Notes: generated by a model not told the origin, from the sequence alone. DNA of 64,000 bases from Dyadobacter beijingensis DSM 21582 (GCF_000382205.1 NZ_KB907786.1:310001-374000); one strand, 5' to 3'. Counted from the first letter of the stretch, positions 23,119-32,076 are shown. Program-made: numbers and translations.

Positions 23119-24306
23119 ATGAAAAAAATACTTGTCTATTCCCTGATGTTGCTGCTGTCGCAGTCCGTGGCTTTTGCGCAGAATTACGATGAATCCAAAG
23201 TGCCGCGTTACGTGCTGCCCGACGTGCTGAAAACCGCCGGAGGAAAAGTGATCCGCAATGAAGATAAATGGGAGAAACTGCGCCGGCCGGAAGTTTTAAA
23301 ACTTTTTGAAAATAATATCTATGGCCGCATGCCGACGGATTACGATAGCATCCGCTACTCGCTCACGCAGGACGACGTGCCTGAAATGAATGGTAAGGCG
23401 ACGTTGAAGCAGGTGGCGGTGACGGTTTTCCGTAACAGGCAATCGGTGCAGATCAATGTGGTACTTTTTGTTCCTACCCAGGCACGCAAGCCGGTGCCGG
23501 TGTTTTTGCTGATCAACAACCGCGGAAAGGAAAATACCGATCCGACGCGCGTGAAAAAGAGCGAATTCTGGCCCGCCGAAATGGTGATCGACAGCGGTTT
23601 CGCCATTGCCGCATTCCAGGTGAGCGACCTAGCGCCGGACAACAAGGACACTTATGCGAGCGGCGTTTTGCAAAAACTTTATCCCGAACAATTGAAAATG
23701 GACAACGGCATGAAAGCGATCGGCGCCTGGGCGTGGGGCGCGAGCCGGGTGATGGATTATTTTGAAACGGACAGGGATATCGACTCGAAAAAGGTGATCG
23801 TGGTGGGGCATTCGAGAGGAGGTAAAACATCGCTGTGGGCGGCGGCCGAGGACCAGCGTTTCGCGGCATGCATTACCAATTGCTCGGGCAACACGGGGGC
23901 AGCATTGTCCCGCAGGCAGTTTGGCGAGCGGATCAGCCGCATTAACGCCACGTTTCCGCATTGGTTTAACAATACTTATAAAAAATACAACGACAAGGAA
24001 AATGCGCTGCCGGTGGATCAGCACATGCTCATCGCGCTCATCGCACCCCGGCCCGTATACGCAACCAATGCCTCGAAAGACCTCTGGGCTGATCCCAAGG
24101 GAACATTCCTGGCGATGAAGGCGGCCGAACCCGTGTATGCATTATATGGTGTCAGGCCCGAATTGCCTTCGGCGCAGCCGGGTATTAATATGCCGAGCAT
24201 AGGCGCGCATTTCGGCTATCATAACCGCGAGGGCGAGCATAATATGACGGTTTACGATTGGGGCAATTTCGTCCGGTTCGCGAAGAAATTCACTTCGGAC
24301 AAGTAG
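23119..24306 (+). CDS. CE15-like carbohydrate esterase (glucuronoyl esterase family)
   Basis: This 395-residue protein begins with a signal peptide (MKKILVYSLMLLLSQSVAFA) and has an alpha/beta-hydrolase fold. The nucleophile elbow GHSRGGKTSLW corresponds to the GCSRxGK motif of CE15. SGNTGAALSRR and the histidine segment REGEHNMTVYDW are also characteristic. CE15 enzymes cleave esters between lignin alcohols and glucuronoyl groups of xylan; bacterial relatives also act on other esters. The longer frame from 23095 was rejected because the ATG at 23119 gives the ideal signal. It is transcribed away from the sigma locus. Confidence 0.85.
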   Translation: MKKILVYSLMLLLSQSVAFAQNYDESKVPRYVLPDVLKTAGGKVIRNEDKWEKLRRPEVLKLFENNIYGRMPTDYDSIRYSLTQDDVPEMNGKATLKQVAVTVFRNRQSVQINVVLFVPTQARKPVPVFLLINNRGKENTDPTRVKKSEFWPAEMVIDSGFAIAAFQVSDLAPDNKDTYASGVLQKLYPEQLKMDNGMKAIGAWAWGASRVMDYFETDRDIDSKKVIVVGHSRGGKTSLWAAAEDQRFAACITNCSGNTGAALSRRQFGERISRINATFPHWFNNTYKKYNDKENALPVDQHMLIALIAPRPVYATNASKDLWADPKGTFLAMKAAEPVYALYGVRPELPSAQPGINMPSIGAHFGYHNREGEHNMTVYDWGNFVRFAKKFTSDK

Positions 24307-24377
24307 CAGGTACGAAATTTTGACATTTAGAATGAATGGGGCCCGACGCGGGGCGCAAGACTTTAACCGGTACAGCA

Positions 24378-24605
24378 ATGAAAGATAGAAAACTCCCCGA
24401 AGACCAGTCGCTGGTTTTGTTTACGGATATGAACGGTGTGCCCCGGGAGGGGACTTACAAAAAGGCTTCAAAAGCATTTATCGAAGCCATCGGCGACGAG
24501 GGGCCGGAAGATACGGGCAATATTTACCCGGAAGAGGACATTGTATCCTGGGAATACCTCGAAAAGAAGGACCGTCCGAACCCGGACATTATGGTCATCC
24601 TTTAA
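24378..24605 (+). CDS. Small acidic hypothetical protein
   Basis: This 75-residue protein (start ATG at 24378) is rich in Asp and Glu, has no signal or membrane segment and shows no family I recognise. The repeated ED pairs and WEYLEKKDRP look like a folded cytoplasmic protein rather than random sequence. It starts 71 bases after the esterase and its stop overlaps the stop of the convergent gene by 4 bases. Confidence 0.6.
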   Translation: MKDRKLPEDQSLVLFTDMNGVPREGTYKKASKAFIEAIGDEGPEDTGNIYPEEDIVSWEYLEKKDRPNPDIMVIL

Positions 24606-25000
24606 ATAGCGAGCAGCGAGTTTCCTTTCGAAGGCGATAGTGCCGATGGACGTGAAGACTTGCGGACGATCAGCACATTCCGCGGATCGGCCGGGTCGAT
24701 ATCGACGGTGATGACCTTGCCGACGACGAGCTCTCTTTGGGATTCGGGAAAGGAGGCATCGAAATCGAATTCGACTACGACGGGCGTTTCGGACAGGATC
24801 TGTACCTTGAGACGGATGTTTTCGGTATAAAAAACGGAAGGGTTAATGGGCCAGGCTTCGAGGATAATGGCCTCGTACTCCCGGCCGTTTTTCAGTACCC
24901 TTTTCAATTTGCGGCTTTCGCGCATTTGAAACCAGTTCCCTCCGCCAACCAGCATAACGGCAGCCAGTACAGGCAAGGCGATGATGTAAAGTGTGAGCAT
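24602..25000 (-). CDS. Hypothetical single-pass membrane protein
   Basis: This 132-residue protein has an N-terminal membrane helix (LTLYIIALPVLAAVMLVGG) followed by a basic linker and a beta-rich domain (YEAIILEAW, RLKVQILSETPVVVEFDF, GKVITVDIDPADP). The layout resembles DUF3592-type proteins, which have a helix plus a small OB-like beta domain, but the match is weak. The ATG at 25000 is preferred over the frame start at 25084, which would place the helix internally. Confidence 0.6.
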   Translation of the reverse strand: MLTLYIIALPVLAAVMLVGGGNWFQMRESRKLKRVLKNGREYEAIILEAWPINPSVFYTENIRLKVQILSETPVVVEFDFDASFPESQRELVVGKVITVDIDPADPRNVLIVRKSSRPSALSPSKGNSLLAI

Positions 25001-25278
25001 AAGTATCTTGCAAATAGTGTAAAGGAGATACGAAAATGCAGGCTTGCAGGTGTAATGCCAAGAAACAGTTAGCGAACGGATCAAATAGGCTTATCAATCG
25101 GCAGGGATTTACCTTTGTCCTTTTACTCCCCACTTTTTTAAACCGGTATTTCAAATAACTCCCTATTTCCATCGGTGAATAGCTGAGTCCTGCCGGTTAC
25201 ACATTACGTGACCGATACGGCATGGCAGCGCACGTTTTTATTGGGTTGGAAGGTAGTACCAACCAAACCAATAGTCCT

Positions 25279-25674
25279 ATGAATACTGCTCAAAAATTAG
25301 CCGCTTTCGCAGCATTGTGCTTCATGCTGGTATTTTCATGCAAGGAGAAGGAATTTGATTCGCCATACATTTCGATCGAATCACCGATGAAAAAGCAGTC
25401 GGTTGCAGGGAGTGACAGCGTGCGGATCAGGGCCACCATTACGCCGTCGGATTCAAGTGTGGCGAATTGGCGCATTATGGTTCAGGATAAGAAGGGAAGC
25501 GATATTTACGCTGCCACCGGTTATTGTGAATGCAAGGGCAAGCAGCCGCTGGACATCGAGAGGGCATTTGCGTATCCGGTGAATAAAACAACGGACATGG
25601 TAATGACCATCTGTGCCAATTTTACGAACGGCACCGAAGCCTGCGAAACAGTGCGTTTCGAAGTCACAAAATGA
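25279..25674 (+). CDS. Hypothetical lipoprotein
   Basis: The 131-residue protein (start ATG 25279) has a signal with lipobox LVFSC at residues 16-20, followed by an acidic sequence and one beta-sandwich-like domain. Two further cysteine-containing segments, GYCECKGKQ and TICANFTNGTEACE, could form disulfides. The pattern ESPMKKQSVAGSDSVRI resembles an Ig-like fold. No known family is recognised. A terminator follows 33 bases after the stop. Confidence 0.65.
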   Translation: MNTAQKLAAFAALCFMLVFSCKEKEFDSPYISIESPMKKQSVAGSDSVRIRATITPSDSSVANWRIMVQDKKGSDIYAATGYCECKGKQPLDIERAFAYPVNKTTDMVMTICANFTNGTEACETVRFEVTK

Positions 25675-25707
25675 CAGAGATTTCATCCAATGCATCTCCC
25701 GCAAACG

Positions 25708-25735
25708 AAAAAAGCACCGGTGACGGTGCTTTTTT
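25708..25735 (+). terminator. Strong Rho-independent terminator
   Basis: GCACCG / CGGTGC form a stem around the loop GTGA, flanked by AAAAAA upstream and TTTTTT downstream, so the hairpin extends to 12 pairs and could act on both strands. It ends the lipoprotein transcript. Confidence 0.88.
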
Positions 25736-25971
25736 GTGGGCCTGCTGGTTAACCGAGGCCAGCTTAGAGGAAAGGATAAAAATTCGTTACGAGCTGGCAG
25801 ATCAGATTAGAATGGCCGGCAAATCGGCAGTGAATTGGAAACAATTGGAAGGTGCGCTTTCATCGAGCGGAATTGCCCTCATCTACAAATTTCTGCATAA
25901 CAGTTCCCAAATAAATTCCTTGCACTAGGAGTTAGTTATGGTGGCAATAAAAGGTCCGTCACATTAATGAC

Positions 25972-26015
25972 AAAAAACCCCGGTGGCAACTATACGGTGA
26001 TAGTTGCTACCAGGG
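25972..26015 (-). terminator. Rho-independent terminator of the large surface-protein gene
   Basis: CCCCGGTGGCAACTAT at 25978-25993 pairs with ATAGTTGCTACCAGGG at 26000-26015 with few mismatches. On the minus strand the hairpin is followed by six T residues. It lies about 25 bases after the stop of the 1655-residue surface-protein gene. Confidence 0.88.
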
Positions 26016-26037
26016 TTGCAAATACTAACAATTTGCC

Positions 26038-29000
26038 TTATGGGATAATGAATGTCTTTTCATAAACTTGGCCATTCCTTGAAACTGTTCGGAGAACGTA
26101 TTTGCCCGATGAAAGTCCTTTCACGTTCAGAACACGACCGCTTTGTTTGAAAGTTCTCACCTGCTGGCCCGAGAGATTAAAAATCTTCACTTCGAGCATA
26201 CCGTTTTCCGGCAAATCTAGGTTAATGTTGCCATCCGTAACCGGGTTTGGATACAGCACCAGACTCGTCGTAGCCGTCGGAAAATCTACGACGACAATAC
26301 GGCTGTATTGATAGCTGCCATCCCAATCCAGTTGTTTCAGGCGGTAGTAGTTCTTGCCTGCTTGTGGAGTCTCATCCGAAAATCTGTATTGCAGCAGTGC
26401 GTTGCTGTTACCATCTTCTGTCTGACCTCCCACGAAACCTACGGTCTGCCAGCCAATGTTCACGCCGCCGCGTTGGATTTCAAAACCTTTATTGGACGAT
26501 TCTTCAGAAGTATCCCACGTTAACAATACAGAGTTGCCTCTTTTCGCCGCGTCGAATCGTATGAGTGTGACAGGTAGCGCCGTTTCATTCGTTGTTGAAA
26601 TGTAGACGAATGAAGAAAATGAGGTAATGTTATCAAACTCAACGTATTTAATACCATCCTCTACACCAGTGCGACTTGGAACGAGCTCTATTGCATTTGC
26701 CGGGTTCAGGAGGCCGTCTGCATTGATGTCCGCACGGGCAGCGTTGGCATCGCCTTCAAACTTGAACCAGCCATTTCTTTTAGCTCCTCCAACAATGGTT
26801 GCATCCAATTCGCTCTGGCTGTAATACACCCGCACTTTTACGCCTGTGTACGTGCCAGTTCCCGCATCGACCACCGTGGCGACGCGAGGCATTAATCTGG
26901 TATGGATTGTACCATTAAACTCTGCACCTGCCGGGTCTATGATTACGTTGAGGTTGTTCAGCTGGGCAGGTGTCATACCTTGGACAGCAAGGTATTTGTC
27001 GGTGCCCGCTGTTTGTTTCGCATAGTACCAACTATTGGAAGCACAAGTCGAGAAGTCTGGCGCAGCAGTGACCGTGGCGGGAAGTTGTACCACGCCCGGG
27101 GCCCATCCGTTTACCTTACCAAAAGCGAAATAACTGACCCCTGCCGGGAATGTATGTCTCACCTCGTAATCGGTCCCGTTTTGTGTCAGCGCCACCACGT
27201 ACTGGTTTGTAGTAAACCCGGCGTCATCGGCCAGAATCAAGACAAATTGACTGCATCCTTCGCTAGGGAAAGTTGTGCTACCTACCGACGCCTGCGGGAA
27301 GCGGATCAGCACTTCCTGCCCCATAGCGGTATTCTGGACTTTCCACGCCCGTTTCGTCATGCGGCCGTTGTCCGTGCTTCCATTGTACAGAAATGCGGAA
27401 TAGCTGCTGCTACTGTTGGTCATCGCCTGCGTTTGGCCATTATCGCCCCAGATCAGGAATTGGCGGTTGGCGATTGTGCCAGGGTTTGCAGTGTTGGTGG
27501 CAGCAATTTGTCCCAATCCGATAGTAACCTGGTTGTTGGTATTGGCATGCTGGCTGCGGCTTTGTTTCTGGTGCAAATCCGAGATGTCGTCTCTACCTAA
27601 ACCTGCCACGTTGTTGTAAAACGAAGCGCTCGAAGCGGCATACCATATTGTGTCTCCGGCAGATGTAATGTAGTTGTTGGTGTTGCTAAGCGTAACGCCA
27701 TATTTAACCGCCAGGTAGGAATCCACTTTATTACGTTCGGCCGCGGTAATGATACCTGCACCGTAAATAATGGTTTCTCCTATGCTACCAATGAAGCCGC
27801 CATCGTCCCCCGAAGACCCCGCACCATTGTTGGCGCCGAAGATGTGGCCTCCAGTGACTTCGCCTATTGCACCATGGACGTAAGGGGTTCCGTTGTTCGC
27901 TCCGTTAAGTCCTTTACTTACACTGGTGTTGGTGAAAGTATGGTACATGATGCTTGGGGCGTTGGTAGCAAAATTTGGATTTCCGCCGCCAATGCCGCCG
28001 TTTACTACCAGATTACCGGTGTTAGTGCGTCTGGCAAATGCCCCACTTTCGTATAACCCGGGCTGATCCCAGTTGGTGCCGTTGAAAGTGGTGTTATCCA
28101 TTCCTATATTGAAGAATCTTCCGCCTCCACCCATGCCTTCTTTGGTCAAGGTAAAGATGTCGAAATTCAGTGATGACAGCGTTTGAACACCGATGTTACC
28201 GATCTTTTGGTTAGTCGCCGTGAAGTTTGCTCCCGGATTGAAGTTGAAATAATCTGCTGCTCCCGTTTTGAATTTGGGAAGCGGAGAACCTGCGATTTGT
28301 GTTGAAATTACACCTGATGCATAGTCCGTCCAGGAAGTCAGATCCGTCGCGTCACCCGTATTTACCGCGTCTATATCGGCACGGTACCAATGAGAAAGTC
28401 CAGCGAATACGCCACCCGGCGCATGTTCAACAGCCGTCGCGAAAGTGAAATACTGGGCGTTTGACAAAGTGACATCCGCGTAGTTATAAGTTACCCCGTT
28501 GATCGTTTGACTATTAGAAGCCATTGGCGTAAAGGTATCCGAACCGTCGAATGTTTCGTCACCGCTTTGCACGAGTGTCAGGTTATTCAAGCCGGTGGGC
28601 CAGGCAATCCTGACAGTTCCAACACTGCTGGTATTCTGCACCTTCCAGATGGCTTTAAAAAGCAAATTAACGCCGTGGCCTAGTCCCGCACTGTAATTAC
28701 CCGGAGCTTTGGCTAGGCCATTGTCGCCCCAGATCAAAAACTGGCCTTCGGTAAGGCCTGCTGTATTGCCTTCATTGGTATTGCCTAAGCCGGTAGTCCC
28801 GATGGTCACTTGCTGGCCTGCATTGGCGCTGAAAGATTGCTTCTGATGCAAGGCACTGTTCTCGTCCCTGGCGATACCGGCGATGTTGTTATTGTAACCC
28901 GCATTGGTCGCAGCATTCCAGATTACCGCAGATTTACTACTGAGGTAATTGGGCACACCCGTTTCCGCATCGTTGCTCAGCGTAATGCCGTACTTGATGG

Positions 29001-31005
29001 CCAGGTACGAATTAATCCGCTGCTTTTCATCACCTGCGGAGTTCTGATGATCTGTGCTGTACGCAAAGACCTCGGAAATTCCTCCTTGATACAATTCGTT
29101 ACCGTTTCCGGTCAGGCTAATGCCTTCGGAACCAATTGCGAAATTATTGGCGTCGTTAATATTGCCGATATTCGTGTTGGTACTGCTGTAAATCTTGCCG
29201 TTCAGATTGAGGTACATGCCATTGTTCGCAGCGCCGCTGCCTTTCCATGCCATTCCCCCTATGTGGGCAGGGGTTGTATTCAAGCCTACATTCTCATTGA
29301 TCGTCACTCCGTTGTCGCGGGCCACATAATAATTGTTATCGCCACGCACGAGGTTCGGGTCATCGTCGCCCCAGCCGTAAGCTGTCCGGAAACCGCCCGA
29401 AGCCGAGTTGTACATGACGCCATAAGTTGAGCCTGGACTGGTCTGCGACGGAAAATAGGCATCGTTGTCGCGATAGAGAAAGTCGTTGGAACCGTCGAAG
29501 TAATAGAATGGATTGAAATTGAATGAATAGGTTTTGCTGTCAGCAGCATGTGTTGCATCTGTTATCAGGCTTGGCTGGTAGGCTGCATTATTATTCTGGG
29601 AAACGTCCCTCCCATTAACGGACATGTCTTTCCATACATTTTTAGGACCGGCCGGGTTAGCACCGTCGTTGGCTTTATGCCACATCAGAAGGTTTGCTGC
29701 TACTCCGCCCGGAGCCTGTACGAAGGCTGCGAATGTGAAAAACTGCCCGTCTGCTAGGCTGACATCCGCATAATTGTAAGAGATACCGTTAACAGTCTGC
29801 GTTGCGCTCATGTCGGTCGAGGGATCGGAGCTATCGATAGTCTCATCAGAGCTCTGGATCAGTTTCAGATTTGTCAATCCTGCCGGCCACGCAATGCGGA
29901 CCGTACCAACGCTTCCGGTCCGCTGAACTTTCCAGATCGCGGCAAACCGGAAATTGATGCCCGGACCAGAAAGGGCTACTGCTGGGGCTTTAGGCAGACC
30001 GTTATCACCCCATGCCAAAAACTGGCCCGGGGCGAGCTCCACAGAATTCACGGCATTCGCGTCGGCCAGGCCGGTTGTGGAAATCAGCACCTGTTTGCCG
30101 TCGTTGACACTTTTTGACTGCTTCTGGTTTTGCAGACTCCCCGCATCACGGGCTATACCTGCAATGTTATTGTTGTAGCCTGTGTTCGTGCCCTGGTTCC
30201 AGAAAATGGTCGTACCATCGCTGGCAATATAGTCATGGGGCAATGTGAGGCCGTACTTGATAGCAAGATAACTCCTTACGCGGATCTTTTCTGCTTCGGT
30301 CAGATCGCGCTCGTAGGCAATCACTTCGCCTATCAGACCGTTTCTGACCTCCGGCTGAGAGCCCAGCACAGCGCCATTGGCGTGATCTGCATTGCCGGCG
30401 GTGAACGTGTTGTTCACTGTGCCGTTCTGCCCGTTCTGCCCATATTTAATCCCCGCTGTACCCACGGTGAAGGAGACGTCATTCAGGTACATTTTCCCGA
30501 CCTCTACCTGCGGTAATCCCGCATTGGTAATGTAAGGATAAATGACAACGTTAGAAGACAGATTAGTAAAAACCGGCGAATTTGCATTGATAAGCCCGGT
30601 GCCTGTTGTTGTTGCGCCAAAGCCGATGATGTCCGAATAACCCGAAACATTTCGATTGAGCGACATGGTAAAGAGTGTACTGCTAGTGCCATTTGCGCTA
30701 TAAGGCCTCCCTGCCGGTACTACCATAAACCGGGCGTCGGAGCCGGTCGTACCAAAGTCAACGGCCGAATTGAAATTGTACAATTCTTGAGACGATGCCA
30801 GGAATGGCTGCCGGCTGGCATTGGATTGCGTGAAATCGTTGCCTGATCCTGACGCATCTGTCCAGGTGGACGGGGAGAAAGTCTCTGGTCTGAGCCAGAT
30901 CTTCAAGTTGGCGGAGATGCCCCCGGGTGACTGTGCCTTGGTCCCGGAAAGGCCAAGCATCGTCAGTGCAAGAGCCGCCAAGCCACTTCGTAACTTTTTG
31001 TTCAT
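26038..31005 (-). CDS. Giant T9SS-secreted surface protein with three repeated modules
   Basis: The 1655-residue protein starts with a signal peptide (SGLAALALTMLGLSGTKAQ). Three similar modules of about 430 residues follow, starting near residues 28, 432 and 865. Each opens with PGG...ANL..W-type sequence, contains a LamG/concanavalin-like region, then a conserved SYLAIKYGxTL segment, and ends with an immunoglobulin-like portion (WKVQ...GTVRIAWP). After a short bridge, a fibronectin-like region (LPVTLIRFDAAKRGN) leads to a C-terminal type IX sorting domain (LYPNPVTDGNINLDL to the end). It is probably displayed on or released from the cell surface as an adhesin or carbohydrate-binding protein. 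A terminator follows the gene. Confidence 0.88.
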   Translation of the reverse strand: MNKKLRSGLAALALTMLGLSGTKAQSPGGISANLKIWLRPETFSPSTWTDASGSGNDFTQSNASRQPFLASSQELYNFNSAVDFGTTGSDARFMVVPAGRPYSANGTSSTLFTMSLNRNVSGYSDIIGFGATTTGTGLINANSPVFTNLSSNVVIYPYITNAGLPQVEVGKMYLNDVSFTVGTAGIKYGQNGQNGTVNNTFTAGNADHANGAVLGSQPEVRNGLIGEVIAYERDLTEAEKIRVRSYLAIKYGLTLPHDYIASDGTTIFWNQGTNTGYNNNIAGIARDAGSLQNQKQSKSVNDGKQVLISTTGLADANAVNSVELAPGQFLAWGDNGLPKAPAVALSGPGINFRFAAIWKVQRTGSVGTVRIAWPAGLTNLKLIQSSDETIDSSDPSTDMSATQTVNGISYNYADVSLADGQFFTFAAFVQAPGGVAANLLMWHKANDGANPAGPKNVWKDMSVNGRDVSQNNNAAYQPSLITDATHAADSKTYSFNFNPFYYFDGSNDFLYRDNDAYFPSQTSPGSTYGVMYNSASGGFRTAYGWGDDDPNLVRGDNNYYVARDNGVTINENVGLNTTPAHIGGMAWKGSGAANNGMYLNLNGKIYSSTNTNIGNINDANNFAIGSEGISLTGNGNELYQGGISEVFAYSTDHQNSAGDEKQRINSYLAIKYGITLSNDAETGVPNYLSSKSAVIWNAATNAGYNNNIAGIARDENSALHQKQSFSANAGQQVTIGTTGLGNTNEGNTAGLTEGQFLIWGDNGLAKAPGNYSAGLGHGVNLLFKAIWKVQNTSSVGTVRIAWPTGLNNLTLVQSGDETFDGSDTFTPMASNSQTINGVTYNYADVTLSNAQYFTFATAVEHAPGGVFAGLSHWYRADIDAVNTGDATDLTSWTDYASGVISTQIAGSPLPKFKTGAADYFNFNPGANFTATNQKIGNIGVQTLSSLNFDIFTLTKEGMGGGGRFFNIGMDNTTFNGTNWDQPGLYESGAFARRTNTGNLVVNGGIGGGNPNFATNAPSIMYHTFTNTSVSKGLNGANNGTPYVHGAIGEVTGGHIFGANNGAGSSGDDGGFIGSIGETIIYGAGIITAAERNKVDSYLAVKYGVTLSNTNNYITSAGDTIWYAASSASFYNNVAGLGRDDISDLHQKQSRSQHANTNNQVTIGLGQIAATNTANPGTIANRQFLIWGDNGQTQAMTNSSSSYSAFLYNGSTDNGRMTKRAWKVQNTAMGQEVLIRFPQASVGSTTFPSEGCSQFVLILADDAGFTTNQYVVALTQNGTDYEVRHTFPAGVSYFAFGKVNGWAPGVVQLPATVTAAPDFSTCASNSWYYAKQTAGTDKYLAVQGMTPAQLNNLNVIIDPAGAEFNGTIHTRLMPRVATVVDAGTGTYTGVKVRVYYSQSELDATIVGGAKRNGWFKFEGDANAARADINADGLLNPANAIELVPSRTGVEDGIKYVEFDNITSFSSFVYISTTNETALPVTLIRFDAAKRGNSVLLTWDTSEESSNKGFEIQRGGVNIGWQTVGFVGGQTEDGNSNALLQYRFSDETPQAGKNYYRLKQLDWDGSYQYSRIVVVDFPTATTSLVLYPNPVTDGNINLDLPENGMLEVKIFNLSGQQVRTFKQSGRVLNVKGLSSGKYVLRTVSRNGQVYEKTFIIP
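27090..30935 (-). repeat. Three-fold internal module repeat in the surface-protein gene
   Basis: Approximate module limits are 29711-30935, 28413-29710 and 27090-28412. Shared landmarks in each are an APGG opening, the segment GEVIAY / SEVFAY / GETIIY, the SYLA[IV]KYG motif, a short GIARD-like or GLGRD element with the K-Q-S pair (HQKQS), and FLIWGDNG. The DNA is not identical between modules, so the duplication is old. Confidence 0.75.
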
Positions 31006-31075
31006 ATGTTGGTTGTTTAATTGAAAAAATCAATCCGTTGCGTTGGATGAGGGGGATTTTGAGCAGTAACTAAGT

Positions 31076-31137
31076 GTATATAGCGAAAAACTAGGGCAAA
31101 AAAGGCTCATGCATATGGCAAACGAATTGCTATATAC
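31076..31137. promoter_or_regulatory. Perfect 9-base inverted repeat, widely spaced
   Basis: GTATATAGC at 31076-31084 is matched by GCTATATAC at 31129-31137, with 44 bases between. It lies 71-132 bases upstream of the surface-protein start. The arms are AT-rich, so chance is possible, but a paired operator for a dimeric regulator is plausible. Confidence 0.4.
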
Positions 31138-31272
31138 GTAGGTGCGTTAAGATCGGTGTTTAGTAGAATCTTTTCGAATCCAACAAGGCAATCATGGCAA
31201 GGGACGTCGGATTGGGGCGTTTATAGTTATGTAGACATAGTTATATTTGAAACTTTGAAATTTGTTGATCGT

Positions 31273-31303
31273 AGTTGCAAATATTTCTGCATTGTTTGCA
31301 ACT
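31273..31303. promoter_or_regulatory. Perfect 9-base inverted repeat with helical spacing
   Basis: AGTTGCAAA at 31273-31281 and TTTGCAACT at 31295-31303 are perfect inverted copies. The arm centres are 22 bases apart, about two helical turns, as expected for a dimeric DNA-binding protein. It lies about 270-300 bases upstream of the surface-protein gene and 12 bases before the ATCTTGTCAA element. Confidence 0.5.
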
Positions 31304-31314
31304 GGCGTGTGGTA

Positions 31315-31350
31315 ATCTTGTCAATGATGTGCGTTTTTTTGTTCAAACTG
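31315..31350 (+). repeat. ATCTTGTCAA element, copy 1
   Basis: This 36-base stretch matches 32402-32438 at about 30 of 37 aligned positions, starting with the identical ATCTTGTCAA and ending with AAACTG. It lies 310 bases upstream of the surface-protein start. A shorter relative lies at the same distance upstream of the second T9SS gene. Confidence 0.6.
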
Positions 31351-31392
31351 ACCTTCGAAGTTGGATGTTGCCCCCTAACCATCCGGCGGAGC

Positions 31393-32076
31393 TCATTTGT
31401 CGACCGAAATTTCCAGCGAAGTATCCTGGTTTTTGAGCGTTTCGGCAAGGTCTATGATATTATGCACTTTTGTCTTTCTGTAAATGTTCGATTTGACAGT
31501 GCTGATCGTTGAGCTTCTCCGATCCAATGTATGGGCTATTTCGGAGGTGGTCATTCCCCTTATCAGGCAGCCGGCAACCTTTCTTTCCAGCCCTGAGAGC
31601 GCCATTGTACGCGGTTGTTTATGACTGGAACGTTTTTGGGTAATAAGCCGGTAGGCTATTTCGCTGTTAACATAATGCAGCCCGGCCGCTAGTGAATTGA
31701 TGCACATATCCAGGTCACGCTCATCGAAATCTTCGGGCAGGTATCCTCCGATACTGTCCTGAAAAAATGTAATAAGGAAGTCCAGGGACCTGCGGTTATC
31801 GTAAACGGCAATCCCCGCGAACTGGCTATATCGCCTCAGTCGGTTGGCCAGGTTAATGATTTCCAAGTCTGAGTGACCTGCCCCCGAGAAAAAAATGATT
31901 TCCGGTTCTTGTCCGGCGTACTTTTTTTCTAGCTCCTGACAACTGGACGCTTCGATTACAGTCAAGGATTTACGTGTTTTGGACAAAATATACCTGAAAC
32001 CTTTTCTGAACAAAGGCCGGTAATCAACAACAGCAATTAAGTCTACGTTTACGTAGACGGGAGATGAGCTCATCAT
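31393..32076 (-). CDS. LuxR/NarL-type regulator with degenerate receiver domain
   Basis: The 227-residue protein has the layout of a NarL-type response regulator. Residues 10-130 look like a receiver fold, but the phospho-acceptor aspartate is not present: the strand reads PEIIFFSGAG, with Ser64 where the Asp should be, and only one of the acidic pair is kept (VVDYRPLF). Residues 157-215 form a LuxR-type HTH (LSGLERKVAGCLIRGMTTSE and TISTVKSNIYRKTKVHN). The protein therefore probably binds DNA independently of phosphorylation, or responds to another signal. It lies between the surface-protein gene and the HTCS-like genes, and it may control one or both. Confidence 0.82.
   Translation of the reverse strand: MMSSSPVYVNVDLIAVVDYRPLFRKGFRYILSKTRKSLTVIEASSCQELEKKYAGQEPEIIFFSGAGHSDLEIINLANRLRRYSQFAGIAVYDNRRSLDFLITFFQDSIGGYLPEDFDERDLDMCINSLAAGLHYVNSEIAYRLITQKRSSHKQPRTMALSGLERKVAGCLIRGMTTSEIAHTLDRRSSTISTVKSNIYRKTKVHNIIDLAETLKNQDTSLEISVDK
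32041..32058. promoter_or_regulatory. Near-perfect palindrome inside the 5' end of the LuxR-type gene
   Basis: GTCTACGT TT ACGTAGAC is an 18-base inverted repeat covering codons 7-12 of the LuxR-type gene. It could be an autoregulatory operator or a hairpin that limits translation near the start codon. Confidence 0.45.

Larger units (their letters stand above)
31006..31392 (+). other. Intergenic regulatory region of the surface-protein gene
   Basis: No gene is supported in these 387 bases; a short open frame on the plus strand has no recognisable features. The region is AT-rich and contains two perfect inverted repeats (31076-31137 and 31273-31303) and one copy of a 36-base element found again upstream of the truncated regulator. 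It separates the large surface-protein gene from the LuxR-type regulator, so it is the natural place for control of the former. Confidence 0.6.

Noticed and set aside
25671-25928. 85-codon frame overlapping the lipoprotein stop by ATGA
   Set aside because: It reads straight through the strong terminator at 25708-25735, has no recognisable family and its apparent coupling is a chance ATGA at the stop.
27090-30935. Possible CRISPR-like or tandem DNA repeat in the surface-protein gene
   Set aside because: The repetition is at the protein level with diverged DNA and spacing of about 1.3 kb, so it is a domain repeat and not an array.
31156-31512. 118-codon plus-strand frame upstream of the surface-protein gene
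   Set aside because: It overlaps the end of the LuxR-type gene in antisense and covers the inverted repeat and the ATCTTGTCAA element; no protein features are present.
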